Assembly (NCBI GenBank): GCA_025800245.1
Contig: JAOXSA010000094.1
Span: 1 to 58,865 of the forward strand
DNA from: Amphritea sp.
GTDB lineage: Bacteria; Pseudomonadota; Gammaproteobacteria; Pseudomonadales; Balneatricaceae
Length of the DNA: 58,865 bases
Direction of reading: 5' to 3'
Position 1 is the stretch's first letter. Each line of letters begins with the position of its first letter. A program made the position numbers and the translations under genes. This document shows, piece by piece, positions 8,357-16,981 of the stretch. The notes beneath the pieces are model-generated. The model worked only from the letters and a program-made list of their open reading frames with translations, did no database searches and had not been told where the DNA came from.

Positions 8357-9088
8357 ATGAGCATCAGAGTTGAAAACATCAGTTTTCGGTATGGTCAGCG
8401 CACCGCCCTCAACGCCGTGAGCTTTACCCTGCAAGAGGGTGGTTTCCATCTGCTTCTGGGACCGAACGGTGCCGGAAAAAGCACCCTGTTTGGTTTGCTG
8501 ACCCGACTCTATGCGCTGCAGGAAGGCGATATTCTGCTGCACCAGCAGAGTATCCGCCGCCAGCCAGCAGAGCTGATGCGCAGACTGGGCGTGGTGTTTC
8601 AACAGAGCAGTCTCGATCTGGATCTGACCGTGCAACAAAATCTTATCTATCATGCCGCTCTGCACGGGATCTCTCCGGGCAGAGCAAAACCGCTGATCGC
8701 TGAACAACTGCAGCGGATGGCGATGCCGGAACGCGCTCACGAGAAGGTCCGCAGCCTCAATGGCGGCCACCGGCGGCGGGTTGAGATCGCCCGGGCCCTG
8801 CTACACAGTCCGGATATTCTGTTGCTGGATGAGCCTACTACCGGTCTTGATGCTCAGACCCGCCGATCACTCAACCAACACGTCAGAACACTCTGCCGGG
8901 ACCAACAGATCACCGTACTCTGGGCAACCCACCTGATGGAAGAGGTTGCAGCTGACGATCCAGTTATACTACTCCACCAGGGCCGTAAGCTGATGGATTC
9001 GTCCGCCAGTACAATGCTGGCAGACAGTGGCTGCCAGTCGCTGGAAGATGCTTTTCATCACTTTACCGCTGGAGGTATTACCGCATGA
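8357..9088 (+). CDS. ABC transporter ATP-binding protein, PQQ alcohol dehydrogenase system
   Basis: 243-residue cytoplasmic ATPase. Walker A G-P-N-G-A-G-K-S-T near residue 36, Q-loop V-F-Q-Q-S-S, signature segment L-N-G-G-H-R-R-R-V-E-I-A-R-A, Walker B I-L-L-L-D-E-P-T-T-G-L-D and switch His in W-A-T-H. The signature has G-G-H in place of the usual S-G-G-Q, as is common in ABC-2 type exporters. The stop overlaps the permease start (ATGA), so the two form one transporter. Confidence 0.93.
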   Translation: MSIRVENISFRYGQRTALNAVSFTLQEGGFHLLLGPNGAGKSTLFGLLTRLYALQEGDILLHQQSIRRQPAELMRRLGVVFQQSSLDLDLTVQQNLIYHAALHGISPGRAKPLIAEQLQRMAMPERAHEKVRSLNGGHRRRVEIARALLHSPDILLLDEPTTGLDAQTRRSLNQHVRTLCRDQQITVLWATHLMEEVAADDPVILLHQGRKLMDSSASTMLADSGCQSLEDAFHHFTAGGITA

Positions 9089-9870
9089 CACCAGGCAGCA
9101 GCTGGCACTGTTTTCAGGGTATCCTGCTACGGGAGTTTCTGCGCTTTATTCAGCAACGCTCGCGCTTCCTCAGCTCACTGGTCCGCCCACTGCTCTGGCT
9201 GATTGTATTTGCTGCCGGATTCCGGGCTGCATTGGGTATCTCGATTATTCAGCCCTATGACACCTACATCACTTACGAAACTTATATCGCGCCGGGCTTA
9301 TGCTGCATGATACTGCTGTTCAACGGTATGCAGGGCAGCCTGTCGATGGTCTACGACCGGGAGATGGGTAGCATGCGGGTAATGCTCACCAGCCCGATGC
9401 CGCGCCCCTTTCTGCTGTTCTGCAAAATGGTCGCCACCGCGATGATCTCAATGACCCAGGTTTATGCCTTTCTGCTGCTTGCGCTGTTTGTTGATGTTGA
9501 GCCGCCGCTGTGGGGATACCTTGCGGTACTGCCTGCACTGATGCTGGTAGCACTGATGCTCAGTTCACTGGGATTACTGTTATCGGCGCATATTCGCCAG
9601 TTGGAGAATTTTGCCGGCGTAATGAATTTCGTAATCTTCCCGATGTTTTTTATCTCTTCTGCACTCTATCCCCTCTGGAAAATGCAGGAAGCCAGTGAAT
9701 GGCTTTACTGGTTATGCAGTATCAACCCTTTTACCCACGCTGTGGAACTGGTGCGTTTCTCACTCTATCTGCAGCTCAATACTGAAGCTCTGCTGATCAC
9801 CGCCGGAGCAACACTGCTTTTCGGGCTACTCGCTGTGATCGGATTCCAGCCCAGAAAGTCCGGTCGATAA
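9085..9870 (+). CDS. ABC-2 type permease, PQQ alcohol dehydrogenase system
   Basis: 261-residue inner-membrane protein with about six hydrophobic segments and the ABC-2 signature region (N-F-A-G-V-M-N-F-V-I-F-P-M-F-F-I-S-S-A-L-Y-P-L). Translationally coupled to the ATPase by a 4-base overlap. ABC-2 permeases usually export, so the system with its binding-like protein may move a product outward or act as an envelope machine; substrate unknown. Followed directly by a strong terminator. Confidence 0.92.
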   Translation: MTPGSSWHCFQGILLREFLRFIQQRSRFLSSLVRPLLWLIVFAAGFRAALGISIIQPYDTYITYETYIAPGLCCMILLFNGMQGSLSMVYDREMGSMRVMLTSPMPRPFLLFCKMVATAMISMTQVYAFLLLALFVDVEPPLWGYLAVLPALMLVALMLSSLGLLLSAHIRQLENFAGVMNFVIFPMFFISSALYPLWKMQEASEWLYWLCSINPFTHAVELVRFSLYLQLNTEALLITAGATLLFGLLAVIGFQPRKSGR

Positions 9871-9875
9871 AGACC

Positions 9876-9903
9876 AAAACCAGTACTTAAGTACTGGTTT
9901 TTT
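9876..9903 (+). terminator. Rho-independent terminator of the ABC operon
   Basis: Perfect 26-base palindrome built from AAAACCAGTACTT and its complement, followed by more T (9900-9903), immediately after the permease stop. Confidence 0.85.
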
Positions 9904-9942
9904 GGCCCCAATGTCGAATTCAGATTAGTCCTCCGTCGCAGT

Positions 9943-9971
9943 GTAATGGAAGCATAATCCTGTAATGGAAG
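9943..9971 (+). promoter_or_regulatory. Direct repeat TGTAATGGAAG upstream of the Cys-motif gene
   Basis: TGTAATGGAAG occurs at 9942-9952 and 9961-9971, 19 bases apart. The first copy is followed by ATCCTGT (9957-9963), a pair also seen at 15122-15143. The second copy also supplies the GGAAG ribosome binding site of the gene starting at 9978. Confidence 0.35.
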
Positions 9972-9977
9972 TTCTTT

Positions 9978-10550
9978 GTGTTGCTCAGATACCTGACCAT
10001 CCTGCTTTTTCTGGTCGTTATAACAGAGAGCGATGTCAGTGCCAGCGAAAATACCGGCAGCCTGAACGATGACAGCTTTGAACTGTTCAGCATAGATGGT
10101 TATCGCCTCTACCGTTATCGCAGTCCGACACCCCGGACTCACGAAGATGGCATTACCATCACCACGGACCAACTGCTGGAATTGCTGACCAGGCAACCAC
10201 AGACAGTATTGCTGGATGTTCAGCCGTTACGCTGGAACCGGGTATTTCTGCAGACCGCGCCCCGCCATAATCTGCCGGGCAGTATCTGGCTTCCCAATGT
10301 CGGTGAGGGTGAACTGGCGCCGGAATGGGAAACCTGGTTTATGCATCACCTGCAGCGACTCACCAACGGAGATAAGCAGTTCCCGGTGGTGATTTACTGC
10401 AGGGCCGATTGCTGGATGTCATGGAACGCACTCAAACGAGCGGCCCGGGCCGGTTATCAGACGCTGTACTGGTACCGGAATGGCGTCGATGGCTGGGCAG
10501 AAAAAGATCTGAAAACCCAGATCGCTCAGCCACAACCGTTTCCTGAATAA
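9978..10550 (+). CDS. PQQ-dependent catabolism-associated CXXCW-family, rhodanese-like secreted protein
   Basis: 190 residues, GTG start with GGAAG upstream, signal peptide to about residue 21. The fold resembles a rhodanese domain: the stretch L-L-D-V-Q-P, then P-G-S-I-W-L-P, then V-I-Y-C-R-A-D-C-W-M-S-W-N-A-L-K-R-A where rhodaneses have their active-site loop. The two cysteines here are separated by three residues (C-R-A-D-C-W). The family is found only with PQQ alcohol oxidation clusters and has no known activity; a thiol or sulfur-transfer partner of the SoxYZ-like carrier is an attractive guess. Confidence 0.88.
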   Translation: MLLRYLTILLFLVVITESDVSASENTGSLNDDSFELFSIDGYRLYRYRSPTPRTHEDGITITTDQLLELLTRQPQTVLLDVQPLRWNRVFLQTAPRHNLPGSIWLPNVGEGELAPEWETWFMHHLQRLTNGDKQFPVVIYCRADCWMSWNALKRAARAGYQTLYWYRNGVDGWAEKDLKTQIAQPQPFPE

Positions 10551-10620
10551 GCCATTTGGGCTAAGCTACGAAACGGTCGGATAAACAATAATAAGTATAA
10601 GTTTTTATAGGAGAAATACC

Positions 10621-11289
10621 GTGTACAAAATACTGATTGCAGACGATCATCCCCTGTTCCGGGAAGCAATCATCAATGTGATTGAAACCGGTTTCTCCGA
10701 TTGCCAGACTCTGGAAACAGAAGATCTGGACAGCGCCCTGGAGCTGGCCCGTGAGGAAGAGGATCTGGATCTGATTCTGCTGGATCTGAATATGCCGGGT
10801 ATGCACGGTCTTAACGGCCTGATCACCCTGCGCAATGAGATGCCAACTATCCCGGTGGTTATTGTCTCTGCCGAAGAGGATAAGCAGATTGTGCTGCAGG
10901 CTATTACTTACGGTGCAGTAGGTTTTATCACCAAATCATCCCCCAGGGATCAGATGACCGAAGCCCTGCAACAGATTCTGGCCGGCAATGTCTATCTGCC
11001 ATCGGATATTATCCGTTCCAGTCAGCCGGAACGACGCCGCAGCCGACACAACAACGATAACCAGATTCCACCTGAACTGCTCTCATCACTGACCCGCAAA
11101 CAGCTACTGGTACTGGAGCGGATGTCAAAAGGTGAATCTAACAAGCAGATCGCCTATAACCTGCACATTGCTGAAACAACCGTTAAGGCCCACGTCTCTG
11201 CAATTCTTCGAAAGCTGGGTGTTCACAACCGCATACAGGCAGTTTTATCCGCCGGTGATATCGACTTTAACGAATACCTTAAGCGCTGA
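10621..11289 (+). CDS. LuxR/NarL-family response regulator, ErbR/AgmR/PedR-like
   Basis: 222 residues. Receiver domain 1-120 with acidic pair D8-D9, phosphoacceptor D55 ([10 protein letters not shown]) and the K in I-T-K-S-S; C-terminal LuxR helix-turn-helix 155-215 ([22 protein letters not shown], then [15 protein letters not shown]). GTG start with AGGAG seven bases upstream. In Pseudomonas the equivalent regulator activates the PQQ ethanol-oxidation genes and pqq; the two hybrid kinases nearby are possible partners. It is the only DNA-binding regulator in the island, so it is the best candidate to bind the shared motif. Confidence 0.9.
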   Translation: MYKILIADDHPLFREAIINVIETGFSDCQTLETEDLDSALELAREEEDLDLILLDLNMPGMHGLNGLITLRNEMPTIPVVIVSAEEDKQIVLQAITYGAVGFITKSSPRDQMTEALQQILAGNVYLPSDIIRSSQPERRRSRHNNDNQIPPELLSSLTRKQLLVLERMSKGESNKQIAYNLHIAETTVKAHVSAILRKLGVHNRIQAVLSAGDIDFNEYLKR

Positions 11290-11345
11290 ACGGCAATCAA
11301 TTCAGTCCGTCATCCCAGCCTGAAGTCCTTTATAGTGACAGGCCT

Positions 11346-13940
11346 TCAGGCTTCCAACAGATTACGTTTCTCCAGCAGGTGGATCATTGAGGTTTTCAGC
11401 TTCATCGGTTTCACCGGCTTATGCAGCAGCATATAGCCAAGATCCCTGACTTCGGCATTCAGCTCTTTACTGTAATTAGCGGTAATCAGTAGTACCGGGA
11501 GGAACCCGGGCGTTTCCGCCGTGACCACCTGAGCCGCATCCAGCCCGGTTTTACCGTCATCCAGATGATAATCGACAATCATCAGATCGACCCGATCAGT
11601 GGCCAGATCAACCTGGCACTGCAGATCTTCCAGAGACAATGCGGTCACCACTTCGCAGCCCCACCCTTCCAGCAGGGTCGACATCCCGTCACAGATAGAG
11701 CGGTCATTATCGATCAGCCAGATCACACTGTTCTGCAACCGGTCACTGGCCATGGGCAGATGCGGTCCGGTGGCTGGCGCAGGCAGTATCGTATTGCCAA
11801 AGGGCACCTCGACTGCGAACACCGAGCCCATCCCTTCCCGGGACTGTACCCGGATATTATGACCCAGTACCCGGGCCACTTTATCAACGATCGCCAGCCC
11901 TAAACCAAGCCCCTTATCCTTGCCGGAGCGCTTACCGCCCAGTTGCCGGAATTCCCGGAATATCTCCTCCAGCTGTGCCTGAGGGATTCCCGCTCCGGTA
12001 TCCCAGACCTCGATCCATAAACCACCATCGCGCTTACGGCAGCCCAGCAGAACCCGGCCCGTATCGGTATAACGGATCGCATTGGTAAGAAAGTTTCGGA
12101 GAATCCGGGCCAATAATTGCGAGTCGGTATGTACCACCGCAGCGGTAGGAACACAGCGGAACTGCAGCCCATCGGCCATCGCCATCTGCGAAAACTCAGC
12201 GGCCAGAGTGTCGAACAGGTCCTGCAGTTTAAAAGTGATAATATCCGGCTGCACTACCCCGGCATCGAGTTTGGAGATATCCACCAGCGTTCGCAGCAGT
12301 GATTCAACATCATCCAGGGAGTTGGATACTGAAGTCGCCAGCTCCCGGTTTCGGGATTCCTGAATCTGTTCAGATAGCGCGGTAGAAAACAGCCGGGCAG
12401 CATTCAATGGCTGTAGCAGATCATGGCTGACAGCCGCCAGGAACTTAGTTTTTGACAGGTTCGCCTGTTCCGCATCCTGTTTGGCATCCAGCAGACGTGC
12501 CTCTATCTGAGCCCGCTCGATGATCTCAGCCCGAAGCTGCTCATTCAGATAGGTCAGTTCGGAGGTTCTCTCTTTAACCCGCTGTTCCAGCAGCTGGTGC
12601 GATTGCTCCAGCGCTTCTGCCGACCGCCGCCGCTCTGTGATATCCCGGGTCATGACAAAAAAACCATCCGGTTCATCCTGAGGGTCGATGTTGGCGACAT
12701 AGGACTTGATCATATACCGCTCTTCACCCCGGGCATTGGTCTGCCAGGCCTCAAACGTGACGCTTTCTCCTCTCACAGCCTGCTGCACATAAGGCTCAAT
12801 CCGGGCGTATTGCTGCTCGGTATAGACGGTACAGATACTCTCACCATAGAGAGAACCATGGGGCTTACCGAACCACTCGTCATAAACTTTGTTGGTGAAA
12901 CGATAGCGTAGCTGGCTATCCACATAGGCGATCTGTGCCGGCACATTATCGGTTATCAGCCTCAGCCACTGCTCACTCTTACGCAGTGATTCAGCGTAGC
13001 GGTGACGCTCGGTAATATCTGTGTAGGTATTTACAAAACCGCCCTGCGGCATAGGGTGAGTCCGTACTTCGATCACCTGCCCCTGGTGCCCGCGCTGTTC
13101 CGATGCCAGCTCCTCACCCTGCTGAGCAGCAGTCATTGCGTGCTGCAGAATGGCAGGATTATCCAGCATCAACGCCGCAAATGGCGGATAACTCCGGACC
13201 TGTTCAGGCTGTACTCCGGTCAATTCCAGAAAGCGGTCATTCCAGAGTTCAACCCGACCTTCAGGCGTCACCAGCACCACCCCCTGTGAGAGGTTGTCCA
13301 CGGTGTTCTGCAATAACCGGGTTTTCTGAGCCAGCGCCTGCTCTTTGTCCGCTCTTTCTCGCTGTTTCAGCGCCGTAATATCGGTATACAGGATAACCAG
13401 GCCGCCATCCTGTGTGGCACGCTCTGACATCTGAACCCAACGCCCATCACTGAGCAGAAACACCGTATTACCGCCATCTGAGGCCGGGTATTCTTCCACC
13501 AGCAGACCGCTCTCGTGAGCCAGCCGGTTGATATCCTGTATCGTAGCGCCGGTTTTCAGGCTCAGGCCGGTAGACGCCCACACCTGCTCAAACTTACTGT
13601 TAAACAACACGATCCGGCGCTGCTCATCGAACAGCACGAAGGCATCATCGATGCTTTCAATGGCATCGATCAGACGCTGGTGCGCCAATGCCGCCTGATC
13701 ATTCGCCTGGCGCAGGTCCTGATGGCTTACCTTCAGTTCAGACAGGGCATTGTTCAGAGCATCGGTTCGTTCACGCACTTGCTCAGCCAGTACCACAGAG
13801 TGCTCAAAGGCTGCATACGGGGTAGTCCCCTGACTGCCGCCGTTTTCGACCCGCTCAATCAGCGCGCGATTGATCTTCTCGAGTTTGCGGTTCTGCTCTT
13901 CCAGTTCAGCAATCCGCGCCTGAAGTTGCTGTTCAGTCAT
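11346..13940 (-). CDS. Hybrid sensor histidine kinase with three PAS domains, NahK/ErcS'-like
   Basis: 864 residues, no membrane segments. Order: coiled coil 1-85, PAS at about 87-192, 207-312 and 322-437, a coiled coil, HisKA with phospho-His H506 (A-V-S-H-D-L-L-Q-P-L-N), HATPase (N-F-L-T-N-A-I-R-Y, then D-T-G-A-G-I and G-L-G-L-G-L), and a C-terminal receiver with phosphoacceptor D790 (L-M-I-V-D-Y-H-L-D-D). The start at 13940 is chosen because it overlaps the stop of the upstream FIST gene (ATGACTGA); an in-frame ATG at 13994 lies inside that gene. FIST plus multi-PAS kinase pairs match the P. aeruginosa NosP-NahK arrangement; NahK was first named ErcS' from the ethanol regulon. Confidence 0.9.
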   Translation of the reverse strand: MTEQQLQARIAELEEQNRKLEKINRALIERVENGGSQGTTPYAAFEHSVVLAEQVRERTDALNNALSELKVSHQDLRQANDQAALAHQRLIDAIESIDDAFVLFDEQRRIVLFNSKFEQVWASTGLSLKTGATIQDINRLAHESGLLVEEYPASDGGNTVFLLSDGRWVQMSERATQDGGLVILYTDITALKQRERADKEQALAQKTRLLQNTVDNLSQGVVLVTPEGRVELWNDRFLELTGVQPEQVRSYPPFAALMLDNPAILQHAMTAAQQGEELASEQRGHQGQVIEVRTHPMPQGGFVNTYTDITERHRYAESLRKSEQWLRLITDNVPAQIAYVDSQLRYRFTNKVYDEWFGKPHGSLYGESICTVYTEQQYARIEPYVQQAVRGESVTFEAWQTNARGEERYMIKSYVANIDPQDEPDGFFVMTRDITERRRSAEALEQSHQLLEQRVKERTSELTYLNEQLRAEIIERAQIEARLLDAKQDAEQANLSKTKFLAAVSHDLLQPLNAARLFSTALSEQIQESRNRELATSVSNSLDDVESLLRTLVDISKLDAGVVQPDIITFKLQDLFDTLAAEFSQMAMADGLQFRCVPTAAVVHTDSQLLARILRNFLTNAIRYTDTGRVLLGCRKRDGGLWIEVWDTGAGIPQAQLEEIFREFRQLGGKRSGKDKGLGLGLAIVDKVARVLGHNIRVQSREGMGSVFAVEVPFGNTILPAPATGPHLPMASDRLQNSVIWLIDNDRSICDGMSTLLEGWGCEVVTALSLEDLQCQVDLATDRVDLMIVDYHLDDGKTGLDAAQVVTAETPGFLPVLLITANYSKELNAEVRDLGYMLLHKPVKPMKLKTSMIHLLEKRNLLEA

Positions 13941-15072
13941 GTCCCTGCTGCCCGATAGCGACCGCGGTAAAGGTCTGGTTGACGTGGCGCCCATCCATCT
14001 GCTCGCCGTAGGTATTAAAACCGATTACCCGGTTCTGTCGCAGCAGGTCTGAAATCTGATCGGCGCTGCCGTCCAGTTCACATTCCAGCCGCCGTAAGAA
14101 ACAATCACAGCCGATCACCAGTTGAGGCTCACCGATCTGCTGGCGGATTCTGCGCAGGTTGCTGACCAGATCACCCGCCATATCCCCTGGCTGCATCGCG
14201 GTCAGAACAATGCCATTCTCAACAGCGCAATAGAAAGTCAGGCTCATATCCGAATTGACCTGCTGGATAGAGCGGACAAAAAACTCATCCCCCAGCCTGA
14301 CTGCAATCGGATTAAGCGCAAAAACTTCGTGATTGAGTTCCTCAACCGAGACGCCGATAGCCCGGGCATACTCCAGTGCCGCCGGTTCAGCATTCAGTTC
14401 ATACACACAGCGCTGCTCGACATCCGCCGCAGTCACCACCAGTTTTTCAGCCTGGGGTAACATATGGTGAGTGCTGAACACTTCAAACTCTAACGGCGTA
14501 TTGACCATCAGAACTATCGCAGCTTCATCATGAAACGCACCATCATAAAAGACGTGGGTACGGGCCAGATGGATATCATCCCCCGCTGATCCGCCAAAGT
14601 TAGGAATACTGCCCAGCGCTGCATTGAGGGTGACCAGCACATTCTCTTCCTGCACCGATAAACCATCCAGCAATGTCAGCGCAAAGGTATTACACTTAAT
14701 CGGCGCAACGCCGTGTTTGCTGCAATCAACCAGCAGCCGGTCAACCAGAGACTGGGCATCGGTAAGGCTGAAGCTATGGAGGTTTTCAATGGTGGCCAGC
14801 TCGATGGCAAACGCAGAAGAATCAAAGGCAATCGCGGTAATACAACGCTGTCCGTAGCCATGGGGCGTAATCTCTCCGGCAGTGGTACATCCAACCAGTG
14901 GCTGCACGTTAAAAGCCCGATTCATCGCACCGGCAAGCAGTGACAGATCATATTCCGCCGAACAGAAGAAGATAACACCCGCACTGTCATGACACTGCAG
15001 CTGTTCAGACAGCTCGTGGGCAGCGATATCCGGCTGAGGGCTGTATGAGACTGCCGTTCTGAAGGCACTCAT
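13933..15072 (-). CDS. FIST-domain sensory protein, NosP-like
   Basis: 379-residue soluble protein made of a FIST N domain (G-C-T-T-A-G-E-I-T, later F-G-G-S-A-G-D-D) and FIST C domain (V-I-G-F-N-T-Y-G-E-Q at the end). FIST proteins encoded next to a NahK-like kinase are haem-binding nitric-oxide sensors (NosP) that control the kinase. The haem ligand cannot be assigned from this sequence alone. AGGAG precedes the start, and the stop overlaps the kinase start by eight bases, so the two are almost certainly co-translated partners. Confidence 0.85.
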   Translation of the reverse strand: MSAFRTAVSYSPQPDIAAHELSEQLQCHDSAGVIFFCSAEYDLSLLAGAMNRAFNVQPLVGCTTAGEITPHGYGQRCITAIAFDSSAFAIELATIENLHSFSLTDAQSLVDRLLVDCSKHGVAPIKCNTFALTLLDGLSVQEENVLVTLNAALGSIPNFGGSAGDDIHLARTHVFYDGAFHDEAAIVLMVNTPLEFEVFSTHHMLPQAEKLVVTAADVEQRCVYELNAEPAALEYARAIGVSVEELNHEVFALNPIAVRLGDEFFVRSIQQVNSDMSLTFYCAVENGIVLTAMQPGDMAGDLVSNLRRIRQQIGEPQLVIGCDCFLRRLECELDGSADQISDLLRQNRVIGFNTYGEQMDGRHVNQTFTAVAIGQQGHD

Positions 15073-15121
15073 CTGATGCTCCTGTAAAAAGCCCGTAAAA
15101 AGGATTCCTTCTCACCAGACG

Positions 15122-15203
15122 GTAATGGAACCCCCTATCCTGTCAAACAGGGTCTATGATCATTCTAGCGTTACTGCAGGGCACAAAAAATACTACTTGC
15201 GAC
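15122..15203. promoter_or_regulatory. Upstream region of the FIST-kinase operon with two candidate motifs
   Basis: The minus strand reads GTCGCAAGTAGTATTTTTT (15185-15203), close to the operator-like copy before the 5970 gene. GTAATGGAA (15122-15130) followed by ATCCTGT (15137-15143) repeats the pair seen at 9943-9963. Both lie within 50-131 bases of the FIST start. Confidence 0.4.
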
Positions 15204-15217
15204 CCCGACCTATCAGC

Positions 15218-16981
15218 CTACTCCCCTGCCAGATGAGTCAGTAAAGCCCGTAATTTACCGGGTTTAACCGGCTTATTGATGACCGGAAACTGCTGTTCCC
15301 GGAACAACTGCAGACACTCACTGCTACGATCAGCCGTCAGCATCACCGCCGGAATCTCCAGGCCCAGATGTTCACGAACCCGGATAATGGCATCGGTACC
15401 GAGCTGTTCATGGTCCAGGTGGTAATCCGCCAGAATAACCTCCGGTACCAGACCTGTTTGCTGGCAACGACCGACCGCCTGCTGAGCACTGCTGGCGGTC
15501 ATAACCGTGCAGCCCCACTGGCCCAGCAGAGCCTCCATACTGACCAGAATATTTTCCTCGTTGTCGATCACCAGAACCGTCAGGCCCTGCAACAGGTCTG
15601 GTACGGGCATCGCAAACAACTGAACCGGAGCCGCGGTTTGTGGCGCATCAATGACCGGTACTTCAACGGCAAACATTGAGCCTTTTCCGGGAACGGACTC
15701 GACCTGCAACGGATGGCTCAGAACCCGGGCAATCCGATCAACAATCGCCAGTCCCAGTCCTACCCCTTGCCGGGCGACTCCCGGATGATCATCGAGCTGA
15801 TGGAACTCCTTAAACACATCCTGCAGTTTATCCGCCGGAATACCATTGCCGGTATCCCAGATCTGGATACTAATGCTACCGGGTTTACGCCGGCAACCGA
15901 TCAGGACCCGCCCCTGCTCCGTATAACGGATCGCATTACTGATAAAGTTCCGCAATATGCGCTGCAATAACCTTGAATCGCTGCGTACCAGCACCGAACT
16001 GTGGCAGGCTCGCAAATGCAGTCCTTTATCCTCAGCGACCAACTGGAACTCCGCCTGCAAAGCGCTGATAAGCTGATTCAGGCGAAAATCGCCAAACTCT
16101 GGCTGTACCGCATTCTGATCCAGCTTCGAAATATCCAGCAGATCCGAGAGCAGTTCCTCTGCATTTTTAAGCGCCAGATGAACACGGTCCACCAGCCTTG
16201 CATCACTCTGCTCCAGTGAGCGCTCCTGCAGTGCTGCGATCAGCAACCGCGCAGCATTCATGGGCTGCAGCAGATCATGACTGGCGGCAGCCAGGTACTT
16301 ATCCTTACTCTGATTGGCCTGTTCAGCCAGCTCTTTAGCTTCTTTAAGTTGCTGTTGAATACCTTCCCGTTCCGCGATCTCCTGAACCAGTTTATCGTTC
16401 AGGGTAACCAGCTCAGCGGTACGCTCAGCAACTCGTTCTTCCAGCTCCTCATTCAGCTGTTTCAGACGATTCTGGTTTTTCTTACGTTCGGTAATATCCT
16501 GAATGAAGGCCTCGATAGTCGGGCGGCCACCTTCAACCTGTTTCAACAGCGCATTAATAGAGACATTGATACATTCACCATCGGTACGGCGGAACAGTGT
16601 CTCAAACGCAAACACCCGACCAGACTGCACCAGACTGTAACGGAAGTCGGCATACTCATCCGGGCTGACAAACAGTTGGGTTTCCAGATCATCAATTGCA
16701 TTACAAAAGTGATCGGCACCGGAGTATCCGCAAATGGCCACCACCGCCGGATTCGCGGTCAGCATCCCACCATCGAGCTGTGCCTGAAAAATACCGTGCT
16801 GGGCATTCTCAAACAGCCACTTATAGCGGTTCTTTTCCGCCTCCAGTTCGTCCAGCTTAGCAACCAGCTCCGGATAATAGCTTTTCCGGGTCGACAGGTT
16901 ACCCAGTCCGATGAGGCTGGTCAGTTCCTGATTACTGTTATCAGAGCTGTTGTCAGAACGGCTATCAGAGCGCTTCTTCAT
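15218..16981 (-). CDS. Hybrid sensor histidine kinase with one PAS domain, ErcS-like
   Basis: 587 residues, soluble. A Ser/Asp-rich N-terminus, PAS at about 55-165, coiled coil, HisKA with H235 (A-A-S-H-D-L-L-Q-P-M-N), HATPase (N-F-I-S-N-A-I-R-Y, D-T-G-N-G-I, G-V-G-L-G-L) and receiver with D519 (V-I-L-A-D-Y-H-L-D). Its kinase core is closely related to that of the neighbouring three-PAS kinase, suggesting an old duplication. The start at 16981 lies inside the last codons of the iron alcohol dehydrogenase gene (17-base overlap), the same ercA-ercS order known in Pseudomonas; an upstream in-frame start at 17089 would overlap far more. Confidence 0.9.
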   Translation of the reverse strand: MKKRSDSRSDNSSDNSNQELTSLIGLGNLSTRKSYYPELVAKLDELEAEKNRYKWLFENAQHGIFQAQLDGGMLTANPAVVAICGYSGADHFCNAIDDLETQLFVSPDEYADFRYSLVQSGRVFAFETLFRRTDGECINVSINALLKQVEGGRPTIEAFIQDITERKKNQNRLKQLNEELEERVAERTAELVTLNDKLVQEIAEREGIQQQLKEAKELAEQANQSKDKYLAAASHDLLQPMNAARLLIAALQERSLEQSDARLVDRVHLALKNAEELLSDLLDISKLDQNAVQPEFGDFRLNQLISALQAEFQLVAEDKGLHLRACHSSVLVRSDSRLLQRILRNFISNAIRYTEQGRVLIGCRRKPGSISIQIWDTGNGIPADKLQDVFKEFHQLDDHPGVARQGVGLGLAIVDRIARVLSHPLQVESVPGKGSMFAVEVPVIDAPQTAAPVQLFAMPVPDLLQGLTVLVIDNEENILVSMEALLGQWGCTVMTASSAQQAVGRCQQTGLVPEVILADYHLDHEQLGTDAIIRVREHLGLEIPAVMLTADRSSECLQLFREQQFPVINKPVKPGKLRALLTHLAGE

